Origin: Streptomyces rapamycinicus NRRL 5491
Lineage (GTDB): Bacteria > Actinomycetota > Actinomycetes > Streptomycetales > Streptomycetaceae
Direction: 5' to 3'
Length of the DNA: 64,000 nt
Assembly: GCF_024298965.1 (NCBI RefSeq)
Contig: NZ_CP085193.1
Coordinates: forward strand, 124,001 to 188,000
Shown: positions 41,018 to 49,579 of the stretch, in pieces
How the letters are laid out: every line of letters starts with the position of its first letter
Position numbering within the stretch: the first letter of the stretch is position 1
Notes under the pieces: generated by a model
Databases searched by the model: none
Told to the model about the DNA's origin: nothing
The model's input: only the letters and a program-made list of their open reading frames with translations
Translations under genes and position numbers: made by a program

Positions 41018-41392
41018 ATGGTACTCGCCAACGTGCTCGGCCCGGCTCTGCTGGCCAAGGCGGCCCTGCCCCACCTCGAGCAGTCCCGCGGCCGGCTGGT
41101 GCTCATCGGCAGCGTGGCCGGAATCAAGAACAGCCCGGGCAACCTCTACTCCGCCACGAAGTGGGCAGTGGTCGGCTTCGCCGAGAACCTCCGCCTGCAC
41201 GCCACGACCCGCGGCATCGGAGTAACGGTCGTGAACCCAGGCATGATCGACACCGCGTTCTGGCACGGCCAGGCTCCCCCCATCGCGATGAGCCCGGATT
41301 CGGTGGCCGAGGCGATCGGCTTCGCGCTCGACCAGCCGGCAGGCGTCGACCTCAACACGGTGACGATCCGTCCGATCGGCCAGCCCGTCTGA
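41018..41392 (+). pseudogene. short-chain dehydrogenase, C-terminal half
   Basis: 124 codons: VLANVLGPALLAKAALPHLE, then GRLVLIGSVAGIKNSPGNLY carrying the catalytic serine, and YSATKWAVVGFAENLRLHAT carrying Tyr and Lys, with VNPGMIDTAFW. The cofactor-binding N-terminal half, with TGxxxGIG, is absent. It was replaced by the tryptophan dioxygenase stub. The remaining piece cannot bind NAD(P). Confidence 0.75.
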
Positions 41393-41621
41393 CTCCAGGC
41401 GGGCAGCGTGCTCACTGGTGCACCATCCTCGTGTCAGTGATCTTCGACGGATCGCTGATGCACCCGTGGTGCTGCCGGGTCATCGCCCTGCTCGCTTGAC
41501 GCGTTGGACGTCCAGCATGAGTTCTGCGGTGCCCGGCAGCGGGGGGCGCGTCGGTGGCCGGGCAAAGGCCGAGGCCTCCCGATGATGAAGGTCCTACACG
41601 CCTCATCTGGAAGACCTCGAC

Positions 41622-42245
41622 TTGTCTGACCCTACTTTCGCCCGCCCTGACCTGACCACGTTCTGCCGCCTGGGCGAACTCGGGCTGGTCGTGACCGGCC
41701 AGCGCCTTGACCCTGACCGTGCGGTACTGGCTTGCAAGGTCGTCGAGCCGGACGACTGGTGCCGCCGCTGCGGCTGCCAAGGCGCACCGCGCGACTCGGT
41801 GACCCGACGGCTTGCGCACGAGCCGTTCGGCTGGCGACCGACGACGCTGCTGCTCACGATCCGCCGCTACCGCTGCACCGGCTGCGGGCACGTGTGGCGG
41901 CAGGACACCAGTCGCGCGACCGAGCCGAGGGCGAAGCTGTCCCGTCGCGGGTTGCCGTGGGCACTGGAGGCGATCGTGGTGCAGCACCTGACCGTGGCCC
42001 GGCTCGCCGAGGCGCTGGCGATCGCGTGGAGCACCGCGAACGACGCCGTGTTGGCCGAGGGCAAGCGGGTGCTGATCAACGACCCGGCCCGGTTCGACGG
42101 CGTGAAACGGCCGGACATGGAAGAAGTGGGCCGCCGACGTGCTCGCCCACTTCGACCGACCCAGCACGTCCAACGGCCCGACGGAGGCGATCAACGGAAG
42201 GCTGGAATCGCGCTGGGCCGCGTGGAAGGCCCCGGAGCCTGCCGC
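41622..42245 (+). pseudogene. ISL3-family transposase with internal deletion
   Basis: The first part encodes the ISL3 N-terminal zinc region (CRRCGCQGAPRDSVTRRLAHEP and RYRCTGCGHVWRQDTS) and the helix-turn-helix LTVARLAEALAIAWSTANDA, ending at GVKRPDM near 42120. It joins directly, in another frame, to ADVLAHFDRPSTSNGPTEAINGRLE, the C-terminal end with the last catalytic Glu. The central part with both Asp residues, about 200 codons, has been deleted. Inactive. Confidence 0.8.
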
Positions 42246-42252
42246 GCGGCGC

Positions 42253-42861
42253 CTATACGTCCGGGTGCTCGGACTCGTCAGCTGCGCCGGGCAGTTGGGT
42301 CAGGTGCCGGTGCAGGACGGCCCGGATGGTGTCCGGACTCAGGCGGTCGGGGTGGAGCGTCGCACCAAGGGCGAGTCCGTCGAGTACCGCGGCGAGATGC
42401 TCCGCCGCCATCGGATCGTCCACGCCCAGACGGTGCAGCAGACGCCCGGCGAAGTCCCGCAGCCCGTCGTGGAGTTCGGCGGCGATCTCGCCCAGGGCGG
42501 GGTCGGTGCGGGCAGCCGCGAGGAAGTCCAGCCAGACCGCGGTCTCGTCGGCGCGCGCGGCGTCGAGCGGCAGGAACTGACCCGCCGCCTCCTCGGCCAC
42601 CAGGTACGGGTCGTCCCCGGGGCGCCGCCGCTCCCGCTGGGCCGCCACTCGGACGTCCACGCGGCGCACCATCTCGCGGGCCGCGGCCATCAGGAGCTCG
42701 CGGTGGCTGGCGAAATAGTGCCGTACGGACCCGACGGCGAGGCCGGCCTCGGCGGCGACGTTCCGGAGAGTGGCCTGCTGGATGCCGCCGCGGGCCACGA
42801 CGCGGAAGACGGCGTCCACGACGTCGCGGCGGCGCTGCTCGGGATCCACCATCTTTGGCAC
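42253..42861 (-). CDS. TetR family transcriptional regulator
   Basis: 202 residues. The N-terminal helix-turn-helix is FRVVARGGIQQATLRNVAAEAGLAVGSVRHYF, written here as GIQQATLRNVAAEAG and LAVGSVRHYFASHREL near 26-58. The C-terminal ligand domain resembles BetI-type regulators (LDFLAAARTDPALGEIAAEL). Divergently transcribed from the VC0807-like/agmatine deiminase pair. Two palindromes in the gap (42872-42887 and 42895-42914) are very likely its operators, implying autoregulation and control of the divergent pair by a ligand such as a polyamine. Confidence 0.88.
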   Translation of the reverse strand: MPKMVDPEQRRRDVVDAVFRVVARGGIQQATLRNVAAEAGLAVGSVRHYFASHRELLMAAAREMVRRVDVRVAAQRERRRPGDDPYLVAEEAAGQFLPLDAARADETAVWLDFLAAARTDPALGEIAAELHDGLRDFAGRLLHRLGVDDPMAAEHLAAVLDGLALGATLHPDRLSPDTIRAVLHRHLTQLPGAADESEHPDV

Positions 42862-42871
42862 CCGGCTTTTA

Positions 42872-42887
42872 TAGCACGACCGTGCTA
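42872..42887. promoter_or_regulatory. TetR operator candidate 1: TAGCAC-N4-GTGCTA
   Basis: Perfect six-base inverted repeat between the divergent TetR and membrane-protein genes, 11 bases from the TetR start codon. The TAGCA/TGCTA core recurs in the second palindrome. Confidence 0.6.
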
Positions 42888-42894
42888 CGGTTTA

Positions 42895-42914
42895 TTTAGC
42901 ACAGAGATGCTAAA
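42895..42914. promoter_or_regulatory. TetR operator candidate 2: TTTAGCA-N6-TGCTAAA
   Basis: Perfect seven-base inverted repeat, 57 bases before the start of the divergent membrane-protein gene. It shares the TAGCA/TGCTA core with candidate 1; the two centres are 25 bases apart. Confidence 0.6.
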
Positions 42915-42970
42915 AAGATCGGGCTGACGCCGCGGCCCGCCGTCCCGGTGACCAGGATCAAGGAGAAGCC

Positions 42971-43702
42971 ATGGACCCGTCGGAGCCGACCTCTTGGCCG
43001 TCAGTACCGCAGCCTGCCCCACCGCCGGCACCCGCGGGCCGGCCCGGCCTCGGCCGTCTGGCCCGCTTGGCCCTCGACCTGGGTGTCTCACCCCTTGCGT
43101 ACTACGGCTGCCTCCTCGCGGGCCTGGCCACGCTCCCCGCGCTCCTGACCGCGACCGGAGTGGCGGCCCTCTGGCTCGCCGCCACCGTCCTGCACGACCG
43201 GCGGGCCGACGCCCTGGCCCTTGCCATGCTTCTCATGTACGGATTTTCGGCCGCCTTCGCCACCGTGACCTCCGAACCCCAGCCGCTGCTCCTGCGCGAC
43301 CCACTGGTCAGCGCCCTCGCCGGATCGGTGTTCCTCACCAGCTGGCTCACCGCCACGCCCGCCACCGCCTATCTGGCCAGCAGGCTGCACGGTCAACCGT
43401 CGCACGACCCGATCCTGCTCCGCGCGCACCGCACCGAGACGCTGGTGTGCGGTGTGGGACTCATGGCAGAGGCCGTGGCGCGTGTGCTGCTCGTGCTGAC
43501 CCTGCCGGTGTCCACGGCCGCCTCACTCACGCCACCACTGGAATTCGCCGTCCTCATCCCGCTCGTCGGGTGGATGATCCGCCACCGCCAGAAGGCGCGT
43601 GCCCGTATCGCCGCCCACGTGCCTTCGCGGACGCGGGACCCCGAGCCCGCGCCGCCGTCGGTCGCCTTCGTCCCCGAACGCCACCGAGGGGGTGCGCGAT
43701 GA
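42971..43702 (+). CDS. VC0807-like membrane protein
   Basis: 243 residues. After a proline-rich N-terminus come about six hydrophobic helices (SPLAYYGCLLAGLATLPALL, ALWLAATVL, ALAMLLMYGFSAAFATVTS and others), then a basic cytoplasmic tail. RDPLVSALAGSVFLTSWL and the polar W-L-T-A-T-P segment resemble the VC0807 group of uncharacterised six-helix proteins. ATGA overlaps the agmatine deiminase start, so the two proteins are co-translated. Transport of agmatine or a related cation would be a natural guess, without direct support. Confidence 0.65.
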   Translation: MDPSEPTSWPSVPQPAPPPAPAGRPGLGRLARLALDLGVSPLAYYGCLLAGLATLPALLTATGVAALWLAATVLHDRRADALALAMLLMYGFSAAFATVTSEPQPLLLRDPLVSALAGSVFLTSWLTATPATAYLASRLHGQPSHDPILLRAHRTETLVCGVGLMAEAVARVLLVLTLPVSTAASLTPPLEFAVLIPLVGWMIRHRQKARARIAAHVPSRTRDPEPAPPSVAFVPERHRGGAR

Positions 43703-44865
43703 GGACCGTGGACAGCACGCCCGCCGCGGACGGCTTCCGCATGCCGGCGGAATGGGAGCCGCACGACGGATGCTTGATGGCGTGGCCGCAGAACGGTTAC
43801 GTCTGGCGCGAAGGAGCCCGCCCCGCGCAGCGCGCCCTCGCCGCCCTCGCCAACGCCGTCGCGGACACCGGGGAGGCAGTCACCGTCACGGTCACCGGCG
43901 ACCAGTACGCACACGCCCGCTCCCGCCTCGACTCCCGCGTCCGCGTGGTGGAGACGGCCAGTTGGCTGGGCTGGGCCCGGGACATCGCCCCCACCTTCGT
44001 GGTCGACGGCACCGGGCGGCGCCGCGGCGTGGACTTCGCCTTCAACGGCTACGGCTACCGCTACCCGTACTGGGCCACCGACGACCAGTACGCCCAAAGG
44101 GTGCTCGACCTCACCGCCACCGACCGCTACCGCGCCCCGCTCGTACTGGAAGGCGGCTCCTTCCACGTCGACGGGCAGGGAACCGCCCTCGTCACGGCCG
44201 AGACCCTGCTCGACCCCGCCCGCAACGACGCACCCTCACGCACCGCCATGCACCACCTCATGGCCGCCTACCTCGGAGTGACCCGCACCGTGTGGATCGA
44301 GTGGGGCCTCGCCCACGACGGCACGCGCGGCCACGTGGACAACATCGCGTGCTTCGTCGCCCCCGGGGTGGTCTGTCTGACCTGGACCGACGACACGAGC
44401 GACCCCCAGTACGAGCGCAGCGCACGCGCCCTGGAAGACCTGCGAAACGTCCAGGACGCCAGAGGCCGAACCCTCCGGGTGGAGAAACTGCCGCTGCCCG
44501 GCCCGCTGTACGCCACCGAGGCCGAGCTTCGAGGCGTCGACCATCACGGCGTCCCGACCACCGGCACCGTGCCACGCCCCCGGCTCGCCGCCTCCTACAC
44601 CAACTTCTACACCACGCGAGACCATCTCTTCGTCCCCCTGCTCGACCCCGAACACGACGACGAAGCCCTCGCCCGCCTCGCCAGGATCCACCCGCACCAC
44701 ACGGTCGTCGGCCTCCCTACCCGCGAACTCCTCCTCGGCGGCGGCAACATCCACTGCGCCACCCAGCAGATACCGAGCAGCGGTGCGGTGGCGACGGGTC
44801 CTGGCAGCCGACGCCGTGCAGCGGCATCGCCGAGTGCCGCTTCCACCGGTACACCCACGAGGTGA
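43699..44865 (+). CDS. agmatine deiminase family protein with altered C-terminus
   Basis: 388 residues of the peptidyl-arginine-deiminase fold. MPAEWEPHDGCLMAWPQN near 15-32, WARDIAPTF near 92-100 (Asp), EGGSFHVDG near 151-159, GHVDNIACF near 211-219 (His, Asp) and GGGNIHCATQQIP near 347-359 with the nucleophilic Cys353: the full catalytic set. It hydrolyses agmatine to N-carbamoylputrescine and ammonia. Homologues end just after TQQ-P. Here 29 extra residues (SSGAVATGPG and an A/S/R-rich tail) are read from foreign sequence, whose other frame encodes RFHRYTHEVILTQIVPF, the end of an unrelated protein. Activity is probably retained. Confidence 0.87.
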   Translation: MRTVDSTPAADGFRMPAEWEPHDGCLMAWPQNGYVWREGARPAQRALAALANAVADTGEAVTVTVTGDQYAHARSRLDSRVRVVETASWLGWARDIAPTFVVDGTGRRRGVDFAFNGYGYRYPYWATDDQYAQRVLDLTATDRYRAPLVLEGGSFHVDGQGTALVTAETLLDPARNDAPSRTAMHHLMAAYLGVTRTVWIEWGLAHDGTRGHVDNIACFVAPGVVCLTWTDDTSDPQYERSARALEDLRNVQDARGRTLRVEKLPLPGPLYATEAELRGVDHHGVPTTGTVPRPRLAASYTNFYTTRDHLFVPLLDPEHDDEALARLARIHPHHTVVGLPTRELLLGGGNIHCATQQIPSSGAVATGPGSRRRAAASPSAASTGTPTR

Positions 44866-44942
44866 TCCTCACCCAGATCGTGCCGTTCTGACCGCTGCCC
44901 TTGGTGATGCCGAAATCCACGACCTGGCCGTGCCGCCGGGCG

Positions 44943-45461
44943 TGATCATGCGTCCACGGCTATGGGAAGTGCTGCCGCTGCTGCGGCCCGACAGGGGGGC
45001 CGACTGGGTACGGCGACCCCGCCTCGTATCAGGCGCAGCCGCCCTATCAGCCATATCCGAACGGGCCCGGGGCGCCGAGCGGATACCACCACCTCCAGCC
45101 GATGGCGATGCCGGGACAGGTACGGGCCTCACAGGTGCTGTTCTTCGTGATGGGCGGGTTCGGCCTGCTCGCCATGGTGCTCGCCATCGTGAGGGGCGGT
45201 GCGGAGGCGGCTGGCTCGATCTCCGTAACGTCCCTCCCGGCGTTCATCGGACTTGTGTGTGCTCTGCGCTTCCCCAAGAAGAGGCCCAACTCACGGGGTA
45301 CGGCGATCTTCCTCGCTTCGCTGATGATCTTCATCGGGTTCGGCACCATGGGGCAGGGGCAACCTGTCGGACTGGTCCTGTGTGCGGTTGGTGTCACCAT
45401 CGCGATCCTGCTGTCCCAGCGGCGGTCCGGTCACTGGTTCGGCCGCCCGGTCCGCCCCTGA
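44943..45461 (+). pseudogene. Tyr/Pro/Gln-rich membrane protein, 5' truncated
   Basis: In one open frame without a usable start before 45102 the sequence reads GDPASYQAQPPYQPYPNGPG, typical of the disordered N-terminus of DUF4190-like actinobacterial membrane proteins. Three hydrophobic helices follow (VLFFVMGGFGLLAMVLAIV, SVTSLPAFIGLVCAL, GTAIFLASLMIFIGFG and GLVLCAVGVTIAILL), then a basic end. A TGA closes the frame just upstream of the Tyr/Pro-rich part, so the true start has been lost. ATG 45102 would give a 119-residue shortened product. Confidence 0.55.
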
Positions 45462-46217
45462 CCGGCAGGACGCGGCTCGATCGGCTGGCTACGTGCGTTC
45501 TCACGTGCCGGCCGGGACAGCAGGGTGTTGGCGTCAGCGGGCCGGTTGTAGGTGATCCGAGTCTCCTGCCCAGGCCCAGTCGGCAGCTACTCCACGAGTC
45601 CGAAGCCGTCCGGGAACGCTTCCAGGAATTCACGCCGCCCGGGATCGGGCTCGGCTACGGTCATTTCCTCCACCACCTGCTGGAGCTCTGCACGCTGCGA
45701 GTCCATGGATGATCTCCCCGAAGGTGACGGCTGCCGAACTCCCCGCGCACCCAAGCACATGCGGCCGACAACACTCAGGGGCACCGCGGCTTCGTCACCG
45801 GCCCGGCCCGGACAGCGGACTGGGCACCAGCGGCGAGGCCCTGCACGCATGGGCCTTCTCCGACGACCCCGACGAGCGCCGAGCGCGGCTGGGCCGCTCG
45901 CGCCCGGGCCTCCCCGGCCTGCGCGGCGATGTCCTGCTCCCGCTCCTCCAGCCGTGCCAGCACCGCGCCCAAGGTCAGCTCCCGCCGGTCATGCGCCACG
46001 CCAGGCGAGGGTGGAGGTGCCGGTCAGCATGCGCGACATCCGGTCGCTTATGGCCCAGTACACCCGCGACTCGGCCGAGGAGGGCCGATGCTCCTAGTCG
46101 CGCACCAGACTGTGGGGCGCGGGCCCGTCCTACTTCACCGCACACGTGGCCTCGGCGACCGGCGGCAGCGCCGGGGGCCGGAACCGCCAGAGGCGGTGCG
46201 GACCACAGGCGGGTCTG
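45462..46217. other. 756-base stretch of debris with two tiny candidate ORFs
   Basis: No full gene. On the minus strand 45706-45587 encodes 39 residues (MDSQRAELQQVVEEMTVAEP onward) with a GGGGAG site ahead, and 45999-45775 begins MAHDRRELTLGAVLARLEER, a short coiled-coil start that dissolves into low-complexity sequence after about 35 residues. Both look like N-terminal pieces of small streptomycete proteins and neither has a recognised family. The remainder shows no coding or repeat signal. Confidence 0.35.
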
Positions 46218-46979
46218 TCAGTCGAGTGGTCCGCCGGCGACGCAGAGGACCTGGCCGGAGACGAAGCCGGCCGCGTCAGCGGTGAAGAACGCGACGGCGT
46301 TGGCGATGTCGTCGGGGCTTCCCATGCGTTGTACAGGGATGTGACGTGCGGCCTCGGTCTGGTAGTCGCCAAAGGATTTGCCCAGGCGGCGGGCGACGGC
46401 GGCGGTCATGTCGGTGGCGACGAGTCCGGGAGCAACAGCGTTGGCCGTGACACCGAATTTTCCGAGTTCCTTGGCCAGGGTCTTGGTGAAACCCTGCAGG
46501 CCGGCTTTCGCGGTGGAGTAGTTGGCCTGGCCGCGGTGACCGAGTGCCGAGGAGGAGGACAGGTTGACGATGCGGCCGAAGCCGGCCCCGACCATGTGGC
46601 CCTGGGCAGCCCTGGCCATCAGGAACGCCCCCCGCAGATGGATGTTCATGACGGTGTCCCAATCGGTGGCGCTCATCTTGAACAGCAGGTTGTCGCGCAG
46701 CACACCCGCGTTGTTCACGAGGATCGTCGGTGCTCCGAGCTCTTCGGCGATGCGCGTGACCGCCGCCTCGACCTGCGCCTCGTCGGCGACGTCGCAGCCC
46801 ACGGCGAGGGCCTTCCCGCCGACGGCGGTGATCTTCTCGACGGTGTCCTTGCAGGCCGCCGCGTCGAGGTCGACTGCGGCGACGGCCCGGCCCTCCTCGG
46901 CCAACCGGATGGCGGTGGCGGCACCGATGCCGCGAGCCGCTCCGGTGATGATCGCTACACGCTGTTCCGTTATGGACAC
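46218..46979 (-). CDS. short-chain dehydrogenase, FabG-like
   Basis: 253 residues. TGAARGIG near 13-20, NNAG near 90-93, NLSSSSALG with the catalytic serine, YSTAKAGL with Tyr and Lys, and VAPGLVATDMT. VDLDAAA after the second strand suggests NAD(H). GTG 46979 is preferred to an upstream ATG because AGGAA lies five bases before it. A 14-16-bp hairpin at 47083-47119 separates it from the thiolase/ligase/monooxygenase operon upstream, so it is probably transcribed separately. 3-Hydroxyacyl-CoA oxidation in the same catabolic route is plausible. Confidence 0.87.
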   Translation of the reverse strand: MSITEQRVAIITGAARGIGAATAIRLAEEGRAVAAVDLDAAACKDTVEKITAVGGKALAVGCDVADEAQVEAAVTRIAEELGAPTILVNNAGVLRDNLLFKMSATDWDTVMNIHLRGAFLMARAAQGHMVGAGFGRIVNLSSSSALGHRGQANYSTAKAGLQGFTKTLAKELGKFGVTANAVAPGLVATDMTAAVARRLGKSFGDYQTEAARHIPVQRMGSPDDIANAVAFFTADAAGFVSGQVLCVAGGPLD

Positions 46980-47082
46980 GTTCCTTTGTCTCCTCACCGT
47001 GGCGGATTGTCGCGCTGCCCCGTTGCGGGGGGGGCGACGGACAGGATGCTCCGGTCGGGCTCGGAGCCCTGATCGACCGAAC

Positions 47083-47119
47083 CCGGGAATCCGGCTGCCG
47101 ACCGCAGCCGGATTCCCGG
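47083..47119 (-). terminator. 16-bp perfect hairpin after the thiolase gene
   Basis: CCGGGAATCCGGCTGC (47083-47098) pairs perfectly with 47104-47119 across the five-base loop CGACC. It lies 44 bases after the thiolase stop in the direction of transcription and before the SDR start. Classic G/C-rich terminator without a T-run. Confidence 0.75.
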
Positions 47120-47162
47120 CGCGAGGCGTCGTGCGTGCGGGAGTGCGAACGGAGGTGAAGGG

Positions 47163-47909
47163 TCAGGCGCCCCTCTCATACACGGTGACCACTGCGGCAC
47201 CGTTCAGGCCCAGGTTGTGCTGGAGGGCGACGTGTGCGCCGCCGACCTGGCGGGGACCGGCATCGCCGCGCAACTGCCAGGTCAGTTCGGCGCACTGGGC
47301 GAGACCGGTGGCTCCGAGGGGGTGTCCCTTGGCGATGAGGCCGCCGGACGGGTTGACCACGGGGCCGTCGCCGTGTTTGTGGTTCTTCCAGGCGATCCAG
47401 GCGAAGTGCTCCGGTCTGGAACCATAGCGTTCCATGTGCGCGCGTCCGGCGTTGCCGAACAGCTGCGGTGAAAACGGGCTGGGTTCCGGCGGATGGATCT
47501 CGCTCATACGATCGATGTGACGCTGGAGAGGGTTGGTGCGATCGGTGTACATCGGCTTGAGGGAGCCGCTCTGCATCCGTTCGAAGCCGACGGCGAGCGC
47601 GCAGTCGACGACGCCGTAGGCCACGGCCTGGCGGGCGAGGTAGAGCGCTGTCGAACCCGTCGCGCAGTTGTTGTTGACGTTGACGACGGGGATACCGGTC
47701 AGGCCGAGTTCGTACACGGCGCGCTGGCCAGCGGTGGAGTCGCCGTAGACGTAGCCGGCGTACGCCTGTCCGACCTGCTCGTAGGCCACGCCCGCGTCGC
47801 GCAACGCCGCGGTGCCGGCTTCGCGCACCCAGTCCGGGTAGTCCCCGGGTTTCTTTCCTGGCTTGTCGAAGGTGGTCAGGCCTACCCCGATCACGAAGGT
47901 GCGCGTCAT
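47163..47909 (-). CDS. thiolase (SCP2/lipid-transfer type) with in-frame internal deletion
   Basis: 248 residues, where relatives have about 390. The N-terminal part is normal: FVIGVGLTTFDKPGK, NVNNNCATGSTALYLA with the nucleophilic Cys82, and FGNAGRAHMERYG. At about residue 179 (near 47372) HFAWIAWKNHKH joins directly to VVNPSGGLIAKGHPLGATGL, which contains catalytic His196. About 140-150 residues of the middle and C-terminal core are missing, without a frameshift. The gene overlaps the ligase stop (ATGA), so it is still in an operon. A stable enzyme is doubtful. The normal reaction would be thiolytic cleavage of a 3-oxoacyl-CoA. Confidence 0.7.
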   Translation of the reverse strand: MTRTFVIGVGLTTFDKPGKKPGDYPDWVREAGTAALRDAGVAYEQVGQAYAGYVYGDSTAGQRAVYELGLTGIPVVNVNNNCATGSTALYLARQAVAYGVVDCALAVGFERMQSGSLKPMYTDRTNPLQRHIDRMSEIHPPEPSPFSPQLFGNAGRAHMERYGSRPEHFAWIAWKNHKHGDGPVVNPSGGLIAKGHPLGATGLAQCAELTWQLRGDAGPRQVGGAHVALQHNLGLNGAAVVTVYERGA

Positions 47910-49579
47910 CCGATCTCCTGCTGCTGAGGGTGCGGGGGTACGGGGGGCGTGGATGCGGGTGTGCTGTTGCTGTACCGGTCCCAGGCGTCCTTCGTGCCGT
48001 CCTGCCGGAGGACATACTTTTCGACACGCTGCGTGGCAGTCTTGGGCAGGTGCGCGACGCGGCGTATGTAGCGCGGCACCATGAACTCGGCCATCCGCTG
48101 CCTGCAGAACTCGATGAGCTTGTCGCAGTCGATGTCGCCGTCCTTGGCAACGACGATCAGCATGATGTCTTCTTCGCCGAGGTCCGAGGGCACGCCGATA
48201 ACCGCGCTCTCGGTCACTTGCGGATGGGTGTTGACGATCCGTTCGACCTCATAGGACGAGATGTTCTCTCCGCGTCGCCGGATGGAGTCCTTCAGGCGGT
48301 CGAGGAAGACGAAGTACCCGTCCTTGTCGCGCCGGCCCCGGTCGCCGGAATGGAACCAGCCCGCACGCACGGCCTTACGGGTGGCTTCCTCGTTCTTGTA
48401 GTAGCCAAGGAACATGGTGTCCGGCTTCTTGCTGCGGATGGCGATCTCGCCGGCCTGCCCGTCGGGCAGCGTGTCGCCGTCAGGTCCGACGATCTTGACC
48501 TGCGACCAGCTGGTTTCCTTGCCGATCATGCCGGTCCTGATGTCCTCCGGAGGACTCGCCAGGCAGAACGTGGCGCTTTCGGTGAGGCCGTAGATTTCCA
48601 GGACGGTCAGGCCGAAGCGCTTCTCGAACGCTCGCCACAGGTCGGCCGGGGCTGCTCCGCCGATCGCGAGCCGCAGGGGGTTGTCTGCGTCGTCGGTCCG
48701 TTCGGGTTGTTTGGCAAGGATGGTGAGCATCGCGCCGATGTAGTTGAACACGGTTGCGCGGTGGGTGCGGATGTCGTCGAAGAACCGCGAGGCGGAAAAG
48801 CGCCGGGCCACCACCATGGGCCGGCCGGAAACCAGAGAGCCGACCGCGGTGAGGGACTGTGCGTTGGCGTGGAAGAGAGGAAGGCTTGTGTACAGGACGT
48901 CGTCCTGACGGATGCGCACGTAACGTCGTGTGTACTCGTGAGCTGCGACAGCGAACGAGTTGTGGCAGTTCATGACGCCTTTGGGCAGGCCGGTGGTCCC
49001 GGAGGTGTAGAGGATGGAGGCGAGGTCGCCGGGGCTGATCGCGCAGGGACGGGCAGGGCGATGGGCCCCGGCCAGCAGGGCGGCCAGGGACTCGTAGCCG
49101 GGCGGCGGGTCCGTCCGGCCGCGAATGTACCGGTGCTGCGGCCCGTGTCCGACGGGGACGGCGGCGGTGAGCGCGTCCACCAGGGAAGCGTCGAGAGCGA
49201 TGAACTCCGCCTCACTGTGCTCGATGATGTAGCGCAGGCCCTCACCCTTGAGCCCGGTGTTGATCGGAACGAACACCGCGCCAAGCAGGGAGGCGCCGAA
49301 CCAGATGTCGAGGAACTCGGTCGAGTTGGGCAACAGCGCGGCCACTTTGCTGCCCTGCCGGATGCCCAGCGCCGACAGTGCGGCCGCGGCCTGTTCGGCC
49401 GCGGCCAGCATGTCGGCGTAGGTCCGCACCGTGGCGTCGAGGGTCAGGCAGGTCGCCTCGGGGCTGAGGGTGGCGCGGGTACGCAGGATGTCGCCGAGCG
49501 TGGTGGCCTCGTCCGGGTCGCCGACGTAGGTGAGCGGCGACGGTGACGCAGCGGCCGCCGGTCGGACCGGCGGATTCAT
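47906..49579 (-). CDS. AMP-forming acyl-CoA synthetase (FadD/CaiC-like)
   Basis: 557 residues, full length. YTSGTTGLPKGVM near 192-204 (P-loop), YGLTESATFCLASP near 317-330, GWFHSGDRGRRDKDGYFVFLDRLKD near 405-429 with the hinge Asp, RRRGENISSYEVE near 431-443. At the C-terminus LPKTATQRVEKYVLR replaces the usual G-K lysine motif with TQRVEK, as seen in carnitine-CoA ligase-like enzymes. It activates a carboxylic acid, perhaps a steroid or aromatic side-chain acid. The start at 49579 overlaps the end of the monooxygenase gene (ATGA). A long upstream extension is only antisense-like sequence and is rejected. Confidence 0.88.
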   Translation of the reverse strand: MNPPVRPAAAASPSPLTYVGDPDEATTLGDILRTRATLSPEATCLTLDATVRTYADMLAAAEQAAAALSALGIRQGSKVAALLPNSTEFLDIWFGASLLGAVFVPINTGLKGEGLRYIIEHSEAEFIALDASLVDALTAAVPVGHGPQHRYIRGRTDPPPGYESLAALLAGAHRPARPCAISPGDLASILYTSGTTGLPKGVMNCHNSFAVAAHEYTRRYVRIRQDDVLYTSLPLFHANAQSLTAVGSLVSGRPMVVARRFSASRFFDDIRTHRATVFNYIGAMLTILAKQPERTDDADNPLRLAIGGAAPADLWRAFEKRFGLTVLEIYGLTESATFCLASPPEDIRTGMIGKETSWSQVKIVGPDGDTLPDGQAGEIAIRSKKPDTMFLGYYKNEEATRKAVRAGWFHSGDRGRRDKDGYFVFLDRLKDSIRRRGENISSYEVERIVNTHPQVTESAVIGVPSDLGEEDIMLIVVAKDGDIDCDKLIEFCRQRMAEFMVPRYIRRVAHLPKTATQRVEKYVLRQDGTKDAWDRYSNSTPASTPPVPPHPQQQEIG

